Assembly (NCBI GenBank): GCA_003022565.1
Contig: PXTN01000007.1
Location: forward strand, 1-50,835
Length of the DNA stretch: 50,835 bases
Reading direction: 5' to 3'
DNA from: Bacteroidetes bacterium QS_3_64_15
Lineage (GTDB): Bacteria > Bacteroidota > Rhodothermia > Rhodothermales > Salinibacteraceae
Part shown: in pieces, positions 35,557-42,738 of the stretch
Numbering within the stretch: the stretch's first letter is position 1
How the letters are laid out: each line of letters begins with the position of its first letter
Notes under the pieces: generated by a model
What the model saw: only the letters and a program-made list of their open reading frames with translations
The model's database searches: none
What the model was told of the DNA's origin: nothing
Program-made: the position numbers and the translations under genes

Positions 35557-35835
35557 ATGGTTACTGCAATTGTCCTTCTCGACACCGAGCGCGGCAAAGT
35601 GAACGAAGTGGCCGACACCCTCGCGGCCCTCGACGGCATCAGCGAGGTGCACTCCGTGGCAGGCCGCGTCGACCTCGTCGCCATGCTGCGCGTCGCCAAA
35701 AACGAGGAGCTCGCCGATCTCGTCACGGATCAAATCCGACAGGTCGAAGGAATCACCGACACCGAGACCCTTATCGGCTTTCGGGTCCACTCTAGCCACG
35801 ACCTGGAGAACATGTTTTCCATCGGGATGGACTAA
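35557..35835 (+). CDS. stand-alone Lrp/AsnC-type RAM domain protein
   Basis: A 92-aa protein matching the ligand-binding half of Lrp/AsnC regulators (MVTAIVLLDTERGKVNEVADTL, GISEVHSVAGRVDLVAMLRV, ITDTETLIGFRVHS), without the helix-turn-helix half. Such stand-alone RAM proteins form oligomers that bind amino acids; the target here is unknown. The ATG at 35557 starts the first strand of the fold and follows a Bacteroidota-type promoter. Downstream lies a purine/pyrimidine heptamer array and the convergent carboxypeptidase gene. Confidence 0.88.
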   Translation: MVTAIVLLDTERGKVNEVADTLAALDGISEVHSVAGRVDLVAMLRVAKNEELADLVTDQIRQVEGITDTETLIGFRVHSSHDLENMFSIGMD

Positions 35836-35944
35836 TTTGGGAATGGGAGAATGGGGGAGAGGGAGCGCGGGAGAGAAGAGTATCGTCGCTTCTCCTCTTC
35901 CCGCTTCCCTCCTACCTCTTCCCTCCTACCCCCTACCCATTCCC
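35836..35944. repeat. two-armed heptamer array between convergent genes
   Basis: The left arm is six purine-rich 7-mers from 35836 (TTTGGGA, ATGGGAG, AATGGGG and so on); the right arm is eight pyrimidine-rich 7-mers from 35889 to 35944 fitting NNYTNCC (TCTTCCC, GCTTCCC, TCCTACC and so on). The last units are coding on the minus strand: they encode the end (VGNG) and stop of the carboxypeptidase at 35933. It may serve both convergent transcripts as a 3' hairpin. Confidence 0.75.
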
Positions 35945-38482
35945 CACGAAGAAGATGGCGTTGGCGAAGAGAATCTGGCCATTGTACCAGAAGCCCCGGA
36001 AGAGCGGGTTGTCCACGAAGTAGGTGGCCTGTCCGTCGCCAATGGGCTGCGTGCCGAAGAGGAGGGTTTCGTCGACCGTTTCTTGCGCCTCGTGGCCCAT
36101 GAATCCGCTCACCGGTGTCGGGGTTTGGAGTGCCCCGACGGTCTGCCCATCGTCGAGGTAGGTGAAGGCCGCGTCGTTGCGCTTGAGCGTGAAGTACGGC
36201 GGCTCGATGCCGAAGCCGAGCGGATGGGAGTCGTCGAGCCACGCGCGGTGGATGCTGCCGGGCGTGGCGCCGGCCAGCTGCTCGCGGGTCTGCGCAGCGT
36301 ACGGAGTGGGAGCCTCCGCCGTGGTCGTGTCGGGGGACGCCGCGTCTCTGCGGGTGAGGGCGTACGGGGCCCGGTCGGCCAGCGCATCGTTGGCGTCGCC
36401 CATCGACAGGAGCCGTCCGCCCTGCCGCACCCACTCGGTGAGGGCCTCCGCCCGTGCGTCCGTGAGCCAGTCGCCATACTGCCCGCCCGGCAATACGAGC
36501 ACGTCCACGTCGTCGAGCATGGAGGCCTCGAAGTCGCTCGCCGGGAGCAGGGTCACCGGGTAGTTGACCTGCCGGTCGAAGAAGTGCCACACCTCCCCGA
36601 GGCGGTACGAGGTCGTCGGAGGACCCGAGAGGGCCGCCACGTGTGGGGCGTCCACGAATCCGAAGTTGTCGGATCCAAAGTCCGGGCCCTCTTCGGTGAA
36701 GCCGGTCGTCACGGCGTGGAGGGACTGGTCGTGGGCCTGGCCCAGTCGCCGCACGGTCGCGTCGAAGCGACGGGTCCGGTTCGTATTCGCGGCGCGGGTC
36801 ACGACGAGCGTGCCTGGCTCGTAGGTCCGGCCGTCTACGGTAAAGGCCTCCGTGGCGAACCGGACACGAATGTTCTCGTCGAGCAGCGCCGCCGCAAACC
36901 GAGCGTCGGCCCGACTCGTCCAGGGGGTGACGTAGGCGTAGGGTGACGACGCACCGCTGGCCGGCGAGAGGTCGGGAATAGGCATCGTGTCGACGTCCGG
37001 CGTCACCCGCTCCGGGAGAGCATAGGCCTCCAGGCCGTACGCGTACGGCAGGCCCCAGGCAGTGATGTCGTACATCAGCGAGTCGGTGATCGTCGTCTTC
37101 GGCTCCAGGAGGACCTTGGCGAGGCGTCCTTTAGGCTGCGCCGCGTTCACGATGAGGTCCCCCTGCTGAATCTGAGCCCTCAGCGTGTCGCCCGTTCGGT
37201 ACGAGCGTCCCTGGACGGTGCGCGATTCGGTAGCGTAGCCATAGCGGATGTGCTGACGGTCGAGGTGGGTGGCGAGGGCCGACAGCCGATGCCCCTGCGC
37301 GTCTCGCTGCACGACATACGTTTGGTACTCGCCGGGCGGGTTGTTCTGGACCGAGGCGTGGTAGCCGGCAAACTTCCGGACCACCCGTTCATGATTTGCA
37401 GCTGTTGCCTCGACGGTGGAGAGGCCGGTGGTGTGGTGGTGGCGAAGGCGCTCGGTCAGCGTGAGCGTATCGCCCTCGGCGGTAATCACAGCCCGCCCGG
37501 CCCGTCCCGAGCCGCCCTGCTCGTAGGTCATGCCGATGGCGCCGTTGAAGAGGGGCCACGTGTCCCCGTAGCCGGGGTAGAACAGGTCGAAGACCTCTTC
37601 GGTGAAGTAGAGCCACCCATTCTCGTTGAAATACTCAGCGTTGTTGCGCCCGACGGTGAACTGGAAGTCGATCTGCCATTCGGTCAGGTCTTCGTGAAAC
37701 GGTTCCCCGGCGGGGGCGAAGTAGTACGGGTCGTCCACGCCCATCTCGTGGAAGTCGACGTGCACGTGGGGCATCCAGCGGTGGTACGCCTCCAGCCGGT
37801 ACCGCGTCTCCGGCTGGGTGCCCCAGGCCCAGTCGCGGTTGAGGTCGAAGTAGTAGTGGTTCGTGCGACCACCGGGCCAGGGCTCGTGGTGCTCGCGGGC
37901 CGCCGGACGGGCGTTGGGCTGATCGCCCGTCATGCGCTTGTACCACTGCACGTAGCGGGCCCGGCCGTCGGGGTTGAGCACTGGGTCGAGGAGCACCACG
38001 GTGTTATCGAGCCAGCCGCCGGTACGGGTGTTCTGCGGATTCCCGAGGGCGTAGAGCGTCCGGAGCGCCGCCTCGGTGGAGACCGACTCGTTGCCGTGGA
38101 CCCCGTAGCTAAGCCAGACGAGGGCGGTGGGCTCGCCCTGGGGCTCCCCCTCAGCGACGCCGGCCCGCTTCAGGTTGTCGCGGCGAAGCGTCTCGATGCG
38201 GTCCTGGTTGGTCGGCGTAGCGATGGTGGCGAGAAGAAGGGGACGCCCTTCCACCGAGGTGCCGTACCGCCGATGGGTGACGCGGGGCGAATGCTCGGCC
38301 ACGTGCCGCACGTAGTCGACGACCCGGTGGTGAGGGGTAAATTGCTCGCCGAGCTCATAGCCCAGGAACGTAGCGGGAGACTGCAGCGTCTCGGCCGGCT
38401 GCGCGTGACTCCCGAGCGGGAGCCCGAGGGGGAGCAGGAGCAGGCCGGCGACAAAGAGGACGCGGTCGCGCACGGCGGGCAT
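35933..38482 (-). CDS. exported M14-family zinc carboxypeptidase
   Basis: An 849-aa secreted metallopeptidase. A Sec signal (RVLFVAGLLLLPLGLPLGSHA) precedes the M14 domain. Zinc ligands are H129 and E132 in GVHGNE and H245 in VDFHEMG; DPVLNPDGRARY and DLNRDWAWGTQ are further family blocks. The C-terminal third resembles a type-1 glutamine amidotransferase-like fold (VDVLVLPGGQYGDWL, GGRLLSMGDAND), a common partner in large Bacteroidota M14 proteins. It presumably trims peptides outside the cytoplasm. The start at 38480-38482 begins the signal; longer in-frame sequence is not protein-like. The last codons lie in a heptamer array. Confidence 0.92.
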   Translation of the reverse strand: MPAVRDRVLFVAGLLLLPLGLPLGSHAQPAETLQSPATFLGYELGEQFTPHHRVVDYVRHVAEHSPRVTHRRYGTSVEGRPLLLATIATPTNQDRIETLRRDNLKRAGVAEGEPQGEPTALVWLSYGVHGNESVSTEAALRTLYALGNPQNTRTGGWLDNTVVLLDPVLNPDGRARYVQWYKRMTGDQPNARPAAREHHEPWPGGRTNHYYFDLNRDWAWGTQPETRYRLEAYHRWMPHVHVDFHEMGVDDPYYFAPAGEPFHEDLTEWQIDFQFTVGRNNAEYFNENGWLYFTEEVFDLFYPGYGDTWPLFNGAIGMTYEQGGSGRAGRAVITAEGDTLTLTERLRHHHTTGLSTVEATAANHERVVRKFAGYHASVQNNPPGEYQTYVVQRDAQGHRLSALATHLDRQHIRYGYATESRTVQGRSYRTGDTLRAQIQQGDLIVNAAQPKGRLAKVLLEPKTTITDSLMYDITAWGLPYAYGLEAYALPERVTPDVDTMPIPDLSPASGASSPYAYVTPWTSRADARFAAALLDENIRVRFATEAFTVDGRTYEPGTLVVTRAANTNRTRRFDATVRRLGQAHDQSLHAVTTGFTEEGPDFGSDNFGFVDAPHVAALSGPPTTSYRLGEVWHFFDRQVNYPVTLLPASDFEASMLDDVDVLVLPGGQYGDWLTDARAEALTEWVRQGGRLLSMGDANDALADRAPYALTRRDAASPDTTTAEAPTPYAAQTREQLAGATPGSIHRAWLDDSHPLGFGIEPPYFTLKRNDAAFTYLDDGQTVGALQTPTPVSGFMGHEAQETVDETLLFGTQPIGDGQATYFVDNPLFRGFWYNGQILFANAIFFVGNG

Positions 38483-38576
38483 GCAGGGACGAGGACCGGT
38501 AGGGGAGGTTTGGTGAGAGGGGCGCCCACAATTAACGGCGACAGCGGGGCAGTTACAAGGAGGGACGTATAGAGGG

Positions 38577-38600
38577 TTGGAAGTGCGGAGGTGTGGACGT
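38577..38600. repeat. octamer array NNGGANGT
   Basis: Three consecutive octamers TTGGAAGT, GCGGAGGT, GTGGACGT between the divergent carboxypeptidase and PHA-granule-type genes. The unit matches that of the array at 39944-39989. Confidence 0.55.
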
Positions 38601-38680
38601 GAGAGTGGAGAGAACGGACTGTGCGGCTCTTCGTACCCCTTTCTCAGCCGCCTGTCCTTCCTCCGAGAACGGTCTCTGCA

Positions 38681-38959
38681 ATGGCTGACATCAACATCAC
38701 GCGCTCGCACTCCCTGGGCCTCGACGACGGACGGACGGCCGTCGAACGCGTCGCTCGGAAACTTGAAGACGAGCTCGGGGTCGAGTCCCAGTGGAACGAC
38801 AATACGCTTCAGTTCGACGGACAGGGAGCTGAGGGGGACATCGAGGTGGAGGCCGACGCGGTCCACGTCTCAATCAACCTCAGTGCGTTTCTACAGCCGA
38901 TGCGGGGACGCGTGAAGGCCGAGGCAGAAGACTACCTGGATCGTCACCTCCACTCGTAG
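38681..38959 (+). CDS. polyhydroxyalkanoic acid system family protein (PHA_gran_rgn)
   Basis: A 92-aa protein matching the PHA_gran_rgn family: it begins ADINITRSHSLGLDDGRTAVERVARKL, continues ELGVESQWNDNTLQFDGQGAEG, then VHVSINLSAFLQPMRGRVKAEAEDYLDRHL. Members are found with polyhydroxyalkanoate synthesis genes but also alone; no PHA gene is present here. ATG at 38681 is chosen at the start of the conserved part. It is divergent from the carboxypeptidase gene and convergent with the DinB-like gene (36 bp). Confidence 0.82.
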   Translation: MADINITRSHSLGLDDGRTAVERVARKLEDELGVESQWNDNTLQFDGQGAEGDIEVEADAVHVSINLSAFLQPMRGRVKAEAEDYLDRHLHS

Positions 38960-38995
38960 ACGGACGACGCGACGCACCGTGCCGCCATGTGGGCC

Positions 38996-39490
38996 TCATT
39001 CGGCGTCGCTACTGGGGGGCCAGAGCCCGAGCTGCCGGCGCACCGTCACAATCTGGCCGATGTGGTAGGCATTGTGGTCGGCCACGAGCATTGCCTCGCG
39101 CAGGTACGTGTGCTCGTCGCTGGACGGAACCGTATCGTAGAGGTCGAGCGTCTCGTCGGTGATGAGGTCGCACAGTGCCGCCTGGTCGCTCTGCACCTGA
39201 GCCACGCAGTCGTCCCACGCCGCCGTGTCGGGCGGTGCGGCGGCGTCGGGCCAGTAGTCGTCCGGCCAGTCGTGGGCCTCGTAGTCCGGGTTGCGGCAGT
39301 AGTCCAGAATGTCGCGCTGGGCACGGCGAAGGTGGTCGACGAGCTCCCACACCGAGTACGGCAGGTCCTCGGGTCGATCGCCGCGTCGCTCGGGCGGCAT
39401 GTGGGCGACTGCGTCCTCAAATGTGCAGTGGGCCTGCCGGGCGGTGAGAAGGTCCGTCAGGTGGGCGCGGAGGGCAGCGTTTTGATCCAT
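38996..39490 (-). CDS. DinB-like four-helix protein
   Basis: A 164-aa soluble protein of the DinB/YfiT-like superfamily: PYSVWELVDHLRRAQRDILDYC with the first metal-type His, and DEHTYLREAMLVADHNAYHIGQIVTVRRQLGLW with the conserved H-xxx-H pair at the last helix. Such proteins bind a divalent metal and often catalyse thiol transfer. Specific function is unknown. Start at 39490 is the only sensible ATG. The type ISP remnant lies 36 bp upstream on the same strand. Confidence 0.85.
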   Translation of the reverse strand: MDQNAALRAHLTDLLTARQAHCTFEDAVAHMPPERRGDRPEDLPYSVWELVDHLRRAQRDILDYCRNPDYEAHDWPDDYWPDAAAPPDTAAWDDCVAQVQSDQAALCDLITDETLDLYDTVPSSDEHTYLREAMLVADHNAYHIGQIVTVRRQLGLWPPSSDAE

Positions 39491-39526
39491 GAGGAAGGGA
39501 AGGTCGGTGGAAAAGGAGGCGAGACG

Positions 39527-39883
39527 TTACGGGGAGGGCTCCGAGTCGCTGTCGGCGGTCGTGCTTCCGGGGAGCGGCCAGCCGCCGTGTTCGTTGATGA
39601 GGGTGTCGATGGTGTCCATACGTTCCATCGTGCGGCGCAGGGTAGCCACGACGTTCTGGTAGTGCCGAAGGTCGTCGAAGCGGTCGAGGGCGTGGCCTTT
39701 CCGGTCTTTGAGCCACTTTTGGCACACCTGGTAGCCGCCCACGTGGAAGCGCCACACTGCCGGCTCCACGCCCTCAAAGTACTGCTCCTCGTTGATGTAC
39801 ACGCGGCCCTCCTCGCTTTCCGAGTCGTCGGGTGGGGCGTAGCGCGGGTGGCGTCGGGCGAGCGGTCGCGCTCTGCAGCACAA
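39527..39883 (-). pseudogene. C-terminal remnant of a type ISP restriction-modification enzyme
   Basis: The frame encodes RVYINEEQYFEGVEPAVWRF followed by HVGGYQVCQKWLKDRKG, RHYQNVVATLRRTMERMDTID and EHGGWPLPG. This is the characteristic extreme C-terminus of LlaBIII-type single-chain (type ISP) restriction-modification enzymes, normally more than 1000 residues long. Only about 110 residues are left: the helicase, nuclease and methyltransferase parts are absent upstream, where a G-rich octamer array and non-coding DNA begin. The frame could start artificially at 39883. It is inactive and marks a lost defence island. Confidence 0.8.
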
Positions 39884-39943
39884 CGTAACACTCCCGACGC
39901 GGAAATAAAGGGGGAATTGAGGGAGGGTGCGTGGGATTTACGT

Positions 39944-39989
39944 GTGGAAGTTTGGAGGTGTGGAGGTATGGAAGTGGAGGTGAGGGCGT
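39944..39989. repeat. octamer array NTGGARGT
   Basis: Four exact-period octamers GTGGAAGT, TTGGAGGT, GTGGAGGT, ATGGAAGT (39944-39975), then a shortened unit and GAGGGCGT. It lies just upstream of the type ISP remnant and shares its unit with the array at 38577. Confidence 0.65.
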
Positions 39990-40137
39990 GGGAGAAGGAG
40001 AGAGTGAGAGAACGTGCCCCGAACGCCATCGGGGTGGGGAGAGGCGCGGGGCGAAGGACTCTGTTGTGGATCTCGGAAGGTGGACCAGTGATTGAACGTG
40101 TCCCTCGATGCTGTCCACTCATCGGTTTCCCGTGCGG

Positions 40138-40809
40138 ATGCGCTGGTGGCGCGGTCTTGTTGTCGGTGCGTTGGCCGTCTGGGCTCTCCTCCTGGCGGCC
40201 CGCTGTCACCTTCCGCGCCACGCCGTCCCGTCCACGGCGGACAGAACGAGCGCCGTTTACCTCGTGCAGCACGGCTGGCACGCCGGCATCGCCGTGCGCC
40301 GGGCCGACGTGCCCGACGACCGATGGCCTATTCTCGATGACGTTCCCAACGCGCGGTACCTGGAGGCCGGATGGGGCGAGGCGCGCTACTACCCGGGCGA
40401 GGCGCGCGGCGTACGGGGCACGCTCCGGGCCGGCCTCTGGCCCACAGGCAGCGTCCTCCACGTCGTGCCTATCGACCGGCCCGTGCTCGATCGCTTTCCG
40501 GAGCAGACCGTCGTCCGCGTGCCGGTAGACTCCACCGCGCTCGACGCCCTCACGGCGTTCGTGGCCGAATCGTTCACCGTCGACTCGACCGGACGTGCTG
40601 TGCAAGCGGCGCCCGGCTACTACGCCGACAGCCGCTTCTACGCGTCGCCGCTCACGTACCACGTCTTCAACAACTGCAACCACTGGGCCGCCGCGGCCCT
40701 GGAGGCGGCGGGGTGCGACGTGTCGCCGCGCTGGGCCTTCACGGTGGGACAGGTGATGGCACAAGCGAAAGAGTGTGGGACGCTCGTGCAGCGTCGGACG
40801 AGGGAGTAG
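40138..40809 (+). CDS. DUF2459 (TIGR02117-type) envelope protein
   Basis: A 223-aa protein with an N-terminal membrane segment (WWRGLVVGALAVWALLLAARC). Family blocks are VYLVQHGWHAGIAVRR, LEAGWGEARYY, SVLHVVPIDRP, YHVFNNCNHWAAAALEAAGC. The conserved His and Cys residues in HGWH and NNCNHW suggest a papain-like fold, but activity is not established for the family. ATG at 40138 is chosen as nearest to the membrane anchor; an ATG ten codons upstream is possible. A hairpin follows the stop. Confidence 0.82.
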   Translation: MRWWRGLVVGALAVWALLLAARCHLPRHAVPSTADRTSAVYLVQHGWHAGIAVRRADVPDDRWPILDDVPNARYLEAGWGEARYYPGEARGVRGTLRAGLWPTGSVLHVVPIDRPVLDRFPEQTVVRVPVDSTALDALTAFVAESFTVDSTGRAVQAAPGYYADSRFYASPLTYHVFNNCNHWAAAALEAAGCDVSPRWAFTVGQVMAQAKECGTLVQRRTRE

Positions 40810-40811
40810 TT

Positions 40812-40834
40812 CCGAATCCGAGTACCAGATTCGG
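40812..40834 (+). terminator. hairpin after the DUF2459 gene
   Basis: CCGAATC (40812-40818) and GATTCGG (40828-40834) form a perfect 7-bp stem 2 bp after the stop codon, loop 9 nt. It runs into an octamer array and has no U-tract. Confidence 0.5.
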
Positions 40835-40872
40835 GGATGGAAGGATGGATGTGCGGACGAATGGATGCACCG
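40833..40872. repeat. octamer array NNGNATGG
   Basis: Five consecutive octamers from 40833: GGGGATGG, AAGGATGG, ATGTGCGG, ACGAATGG, then ATGCACCG. It begins inside the right arm of the hairpin that follows the DUF2459 gene. Confidence 0.6.
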
Positions 40873-41081
40873 TATCTACAACCGTTTACGCTTCCATGGC
40901 CTAACGAAGCATGCGGCGGGTGCGCGCTGTGCTCGCAAATTCACGGGACTTCCATCAACCTCGCTGTCCGCTGCCACTCCGTCCTAGAAAGCAACGTGTC
41001 CGACGGGCTGCATTGCATTCCAGCGCCTCAATGTTGACCTTGGGAAAAACTGCGCGTCCTCCGTCAAAGCACTTCAGTGCC

Positions 41082-41627
41082 ATGCGCCTCCCTTTCAGTC
41101 TTCTTCTCTCGGTCGCCGTTCTTGCTGGGTGCCAAGGAAACACCCAAGAGAGCGCCCAGAACCTGCAGAATCAGGTTGACTCCCTGGAAACCGCGAATGA
41201 GGAACTAACGCAGCAGGTTCGAACCCTACGCGATTCGCTACGGGTGCAGGAAGAGGGGACCGTGCTCGGCCCTCCCGTGTACTTTCCGTCGGGCAGCGCG
41301 TGGATTTCGGATCGAGGGCGGCGCCAGCTCGGGGAGCACGCCGCGACGATCGAGGAGAAATATCCGGACGCTGGTTTCCGGGTGCGGGGGTACACCGATC
41401 CGGTTCCCATTGGGCCGAGCCTCAAGGATACGTACCCGAGCAACTGGTACCTGTCGGCGCGGCGGGCGGCAGCGGTGGCCCACTACCTCGACAAGAACCA
41501 CGGAATTCGAACGGAGGGGCTCGAGATCGAAGCGTTCGGCCCCCGAACGCCGGTGGGCGCGGACGAGACGCCGGAGCGACGCCGGGAGGATCGGCGCGTC
41601 GAGATTGTGGTCGAGGACGGGCCGTAG
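41082..41627 (+). CDS. OmpA-like peptidoglycan-binding lipoprotein
   Basis: A 181-aa protein with a lipoprotein signal (MRLPFSLLLSVAVLAGC, Cys17). A coiled coil follows (about 25-50, NLQNQVDSLETANEELTQQV), then an OmpA/MotB domain: VYFPSGSAWISDRGRRQL, FRVRGYTDPVPIG, NWYLSARRAAAVAHYL, IEAFGPRTPVG and RREDRRVEIVV with the Arg/Asp that contacts peptidoglycan. It probably anchors the outer membrane to the cell wall. ATG at 41082 starts the signal; the region before it is non-coding. A heptamer array lies 6 bp after the stop. Confidence 0.9.
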   Translation: MRLPFSLLLSVAVLAGCQGNTQESAQNLQNQVDSLETANEELTQQVRTLRDSLRVQEEGTVLGPPVYFPSGSAWISDRGRRQLGEHAATIEEKYPDAGFRVRGYTDPVPIGPSLKDTYPSNWYLSARRAAAVAHYLDKNHGIRTEGLEIEAFGPRTPVGADETPERRREDRRVEIVVEDGP

Positions 41628-41633
41628 GCGGTT

Positions 41634-41668
41634 GAGTTATGGGTTGCGAGTCGCGGGTCGCAAACGCT
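41634..41668. repeat. heptamer array GRGTYGC
   Basis: Five 7-nt units after the OmpA-like stop: GAGTTAT, GGGTTGC, GAGTCGC, GGGTCGC, AAACGCT. One arm only. Confidence 0.6.
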
Positions 41669-41746
41669 GTGCAGAAGCGGGCAATGGAAAACCCGGCAGA
41701 ATCCGTGGACGTCCGGGTCTGCTGGTGAACTGACAGCGGTACGAGC

Positions 41747-42493
41747 TTACGACGCGGCCTGGGCCGTAGAATGCCTTCCGAGCGACGAGAGGGCTTCGGG
41801 GAGGGCATTGGGATCGTCAATGACGACGTGGGCCCCGTGCTCGTTCAGTAAGAGTTCGTGGTCGTCGGCGTCCACGTAAGGGGGCACGACCCCGATCCGC
41901 CACATGTCGGCGGCCTGGGCCGCAGCCATGTCGTCGACCGAGTCCCCAACGTACACGGTCTCGTCGGGCTCGACCGGGCAACCGGCGGCGGCCAGCATGG
42001 TCAGGGAGTGCTCGAGGGGAAAGGCATCTGGCTTCTGACGGTCGCCCTGTTTTTCCTTGGCCACCAGAAGCGGAAAGTAGTTCGTCCAGTTCTGGTGGTC
42101 CAGTGTCCACTGCGCTTCCTCCTCGGGTCGACCAGTCACGATGCCCAAGACGTGGCTTTTATTCAGGGTGTCGAGGGTCCTATCGTCGATCAAAGGCGGC
42201 TCCTCGGTAATAAATCCGTCCCAGTCGTCCCCCCGGTAGCGATCCTGAAACTCTTCGATCACGCGGCTGATGGGCACCTCCATCGCAGTGTCGGTGATAA
42301 TGGCGTGCGTGAGCTTCCAGTCGTCCTCAAAGCCGCCGTAATTTTTGTATCGCTGAATGGCATTTTCCCCAATCTTGCGACCGGTGAAGTGCTCGACGGT
42401 CTCTTCAATGGCGCGGCGATACGAGCGCGAGACGTCTACGAGGACGCCATCCATGTCGAACAGCAACGCGTTGAGTTGTACGTTCTCGGGCAT
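41747..42493 (-). CDS. HAD-superfamily hydrolase, subfamily IA
   Basis: A 248-aa cytoplasmic phosphatase-like protein. Motif I is LLFDMDGVLVDVSRSYRRAI (nucleophile Asp and DxDG), motif II is GIVTGRP, motif III Lys lies in KQGDRQKPDAF, and motif IV is YVGDSVDDMAAAQAA. The phrase VLVDVSRSYRRAIEETVEHF matches the TIGR01548-type group (HAD-SF-IA hypothetical 1), close to phosphoglycolate phosphatases. Substrate unknown. The start at 42491-42493 sits at the expected distance before motif I. Neighbouring genes give no functional clue. Confidence 0.9.
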   Translation of the reverse strand: MPENVQLNALLFDMDGVLVDVSRSYRRAIEETVEHFTGRKIGENAIQRYKNYGGFEDDWKLTHAIITDTAMEVPISRVIEEFQDRYRGDDWDGFITEEPPLIDDRTLDTLNKSHVLGIVTGRPEEEAQWTLDHQNWTNYFPLLVAKEKQGDRQKPDAFPLEHSLTMLAAAGCPVEPDETVYVGDSVDDMAAAQAADMWRIGVVPPYVDADDHELLLNEHGAHVVIDDPNALPEALSSLGRHSTAQAAS

Positions 42494-42662
42494 GGAGCGG
42501 GATTGGGATCAGTGAGAAGCAATTACGGCCAACTCCCTTCCACTACAGGCGGGCCGTCCAGTTCCGGCAAGGCAATGGGGAGGAGCGAGAAGCGAGGGCA
42601 AGGATCGAACGAAGGGGGCTGGAGGCACGGAAGGGACGTTGCCTTCCGCGCCTCGACCGCAA

Positions 42663-42690
42663 ATCACGGATCACGAGTCACGCCTCACGC
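42663..42690. repeat. heptamer array NTCACGN
   Basis: Four exact 7-nt units ATCACGG, ATCACGA, GTCACGC, CTCACGC between the HAD gene and the tricorn-like gene. The core TCACG is the same as in the array at 16161-16230. Confidence 0.65.
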
Positions 42691-42738
42691 TCTGCTGAGA
42701 AGTGTCTCGAATACCGAGGGCAAAAGGGAGCACGAGCC

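Noticed and set aside
39457-40764. 435-codon minus-strand open frame spanning the type ISP remnant and the DUF2459 gene
   Set aside because: It reads the remnant out of frame (Ser/Thr/Arg-rich shadow) and is antisense to DUF2459; only the other frame shows conserved restriction-enzyme sequence.
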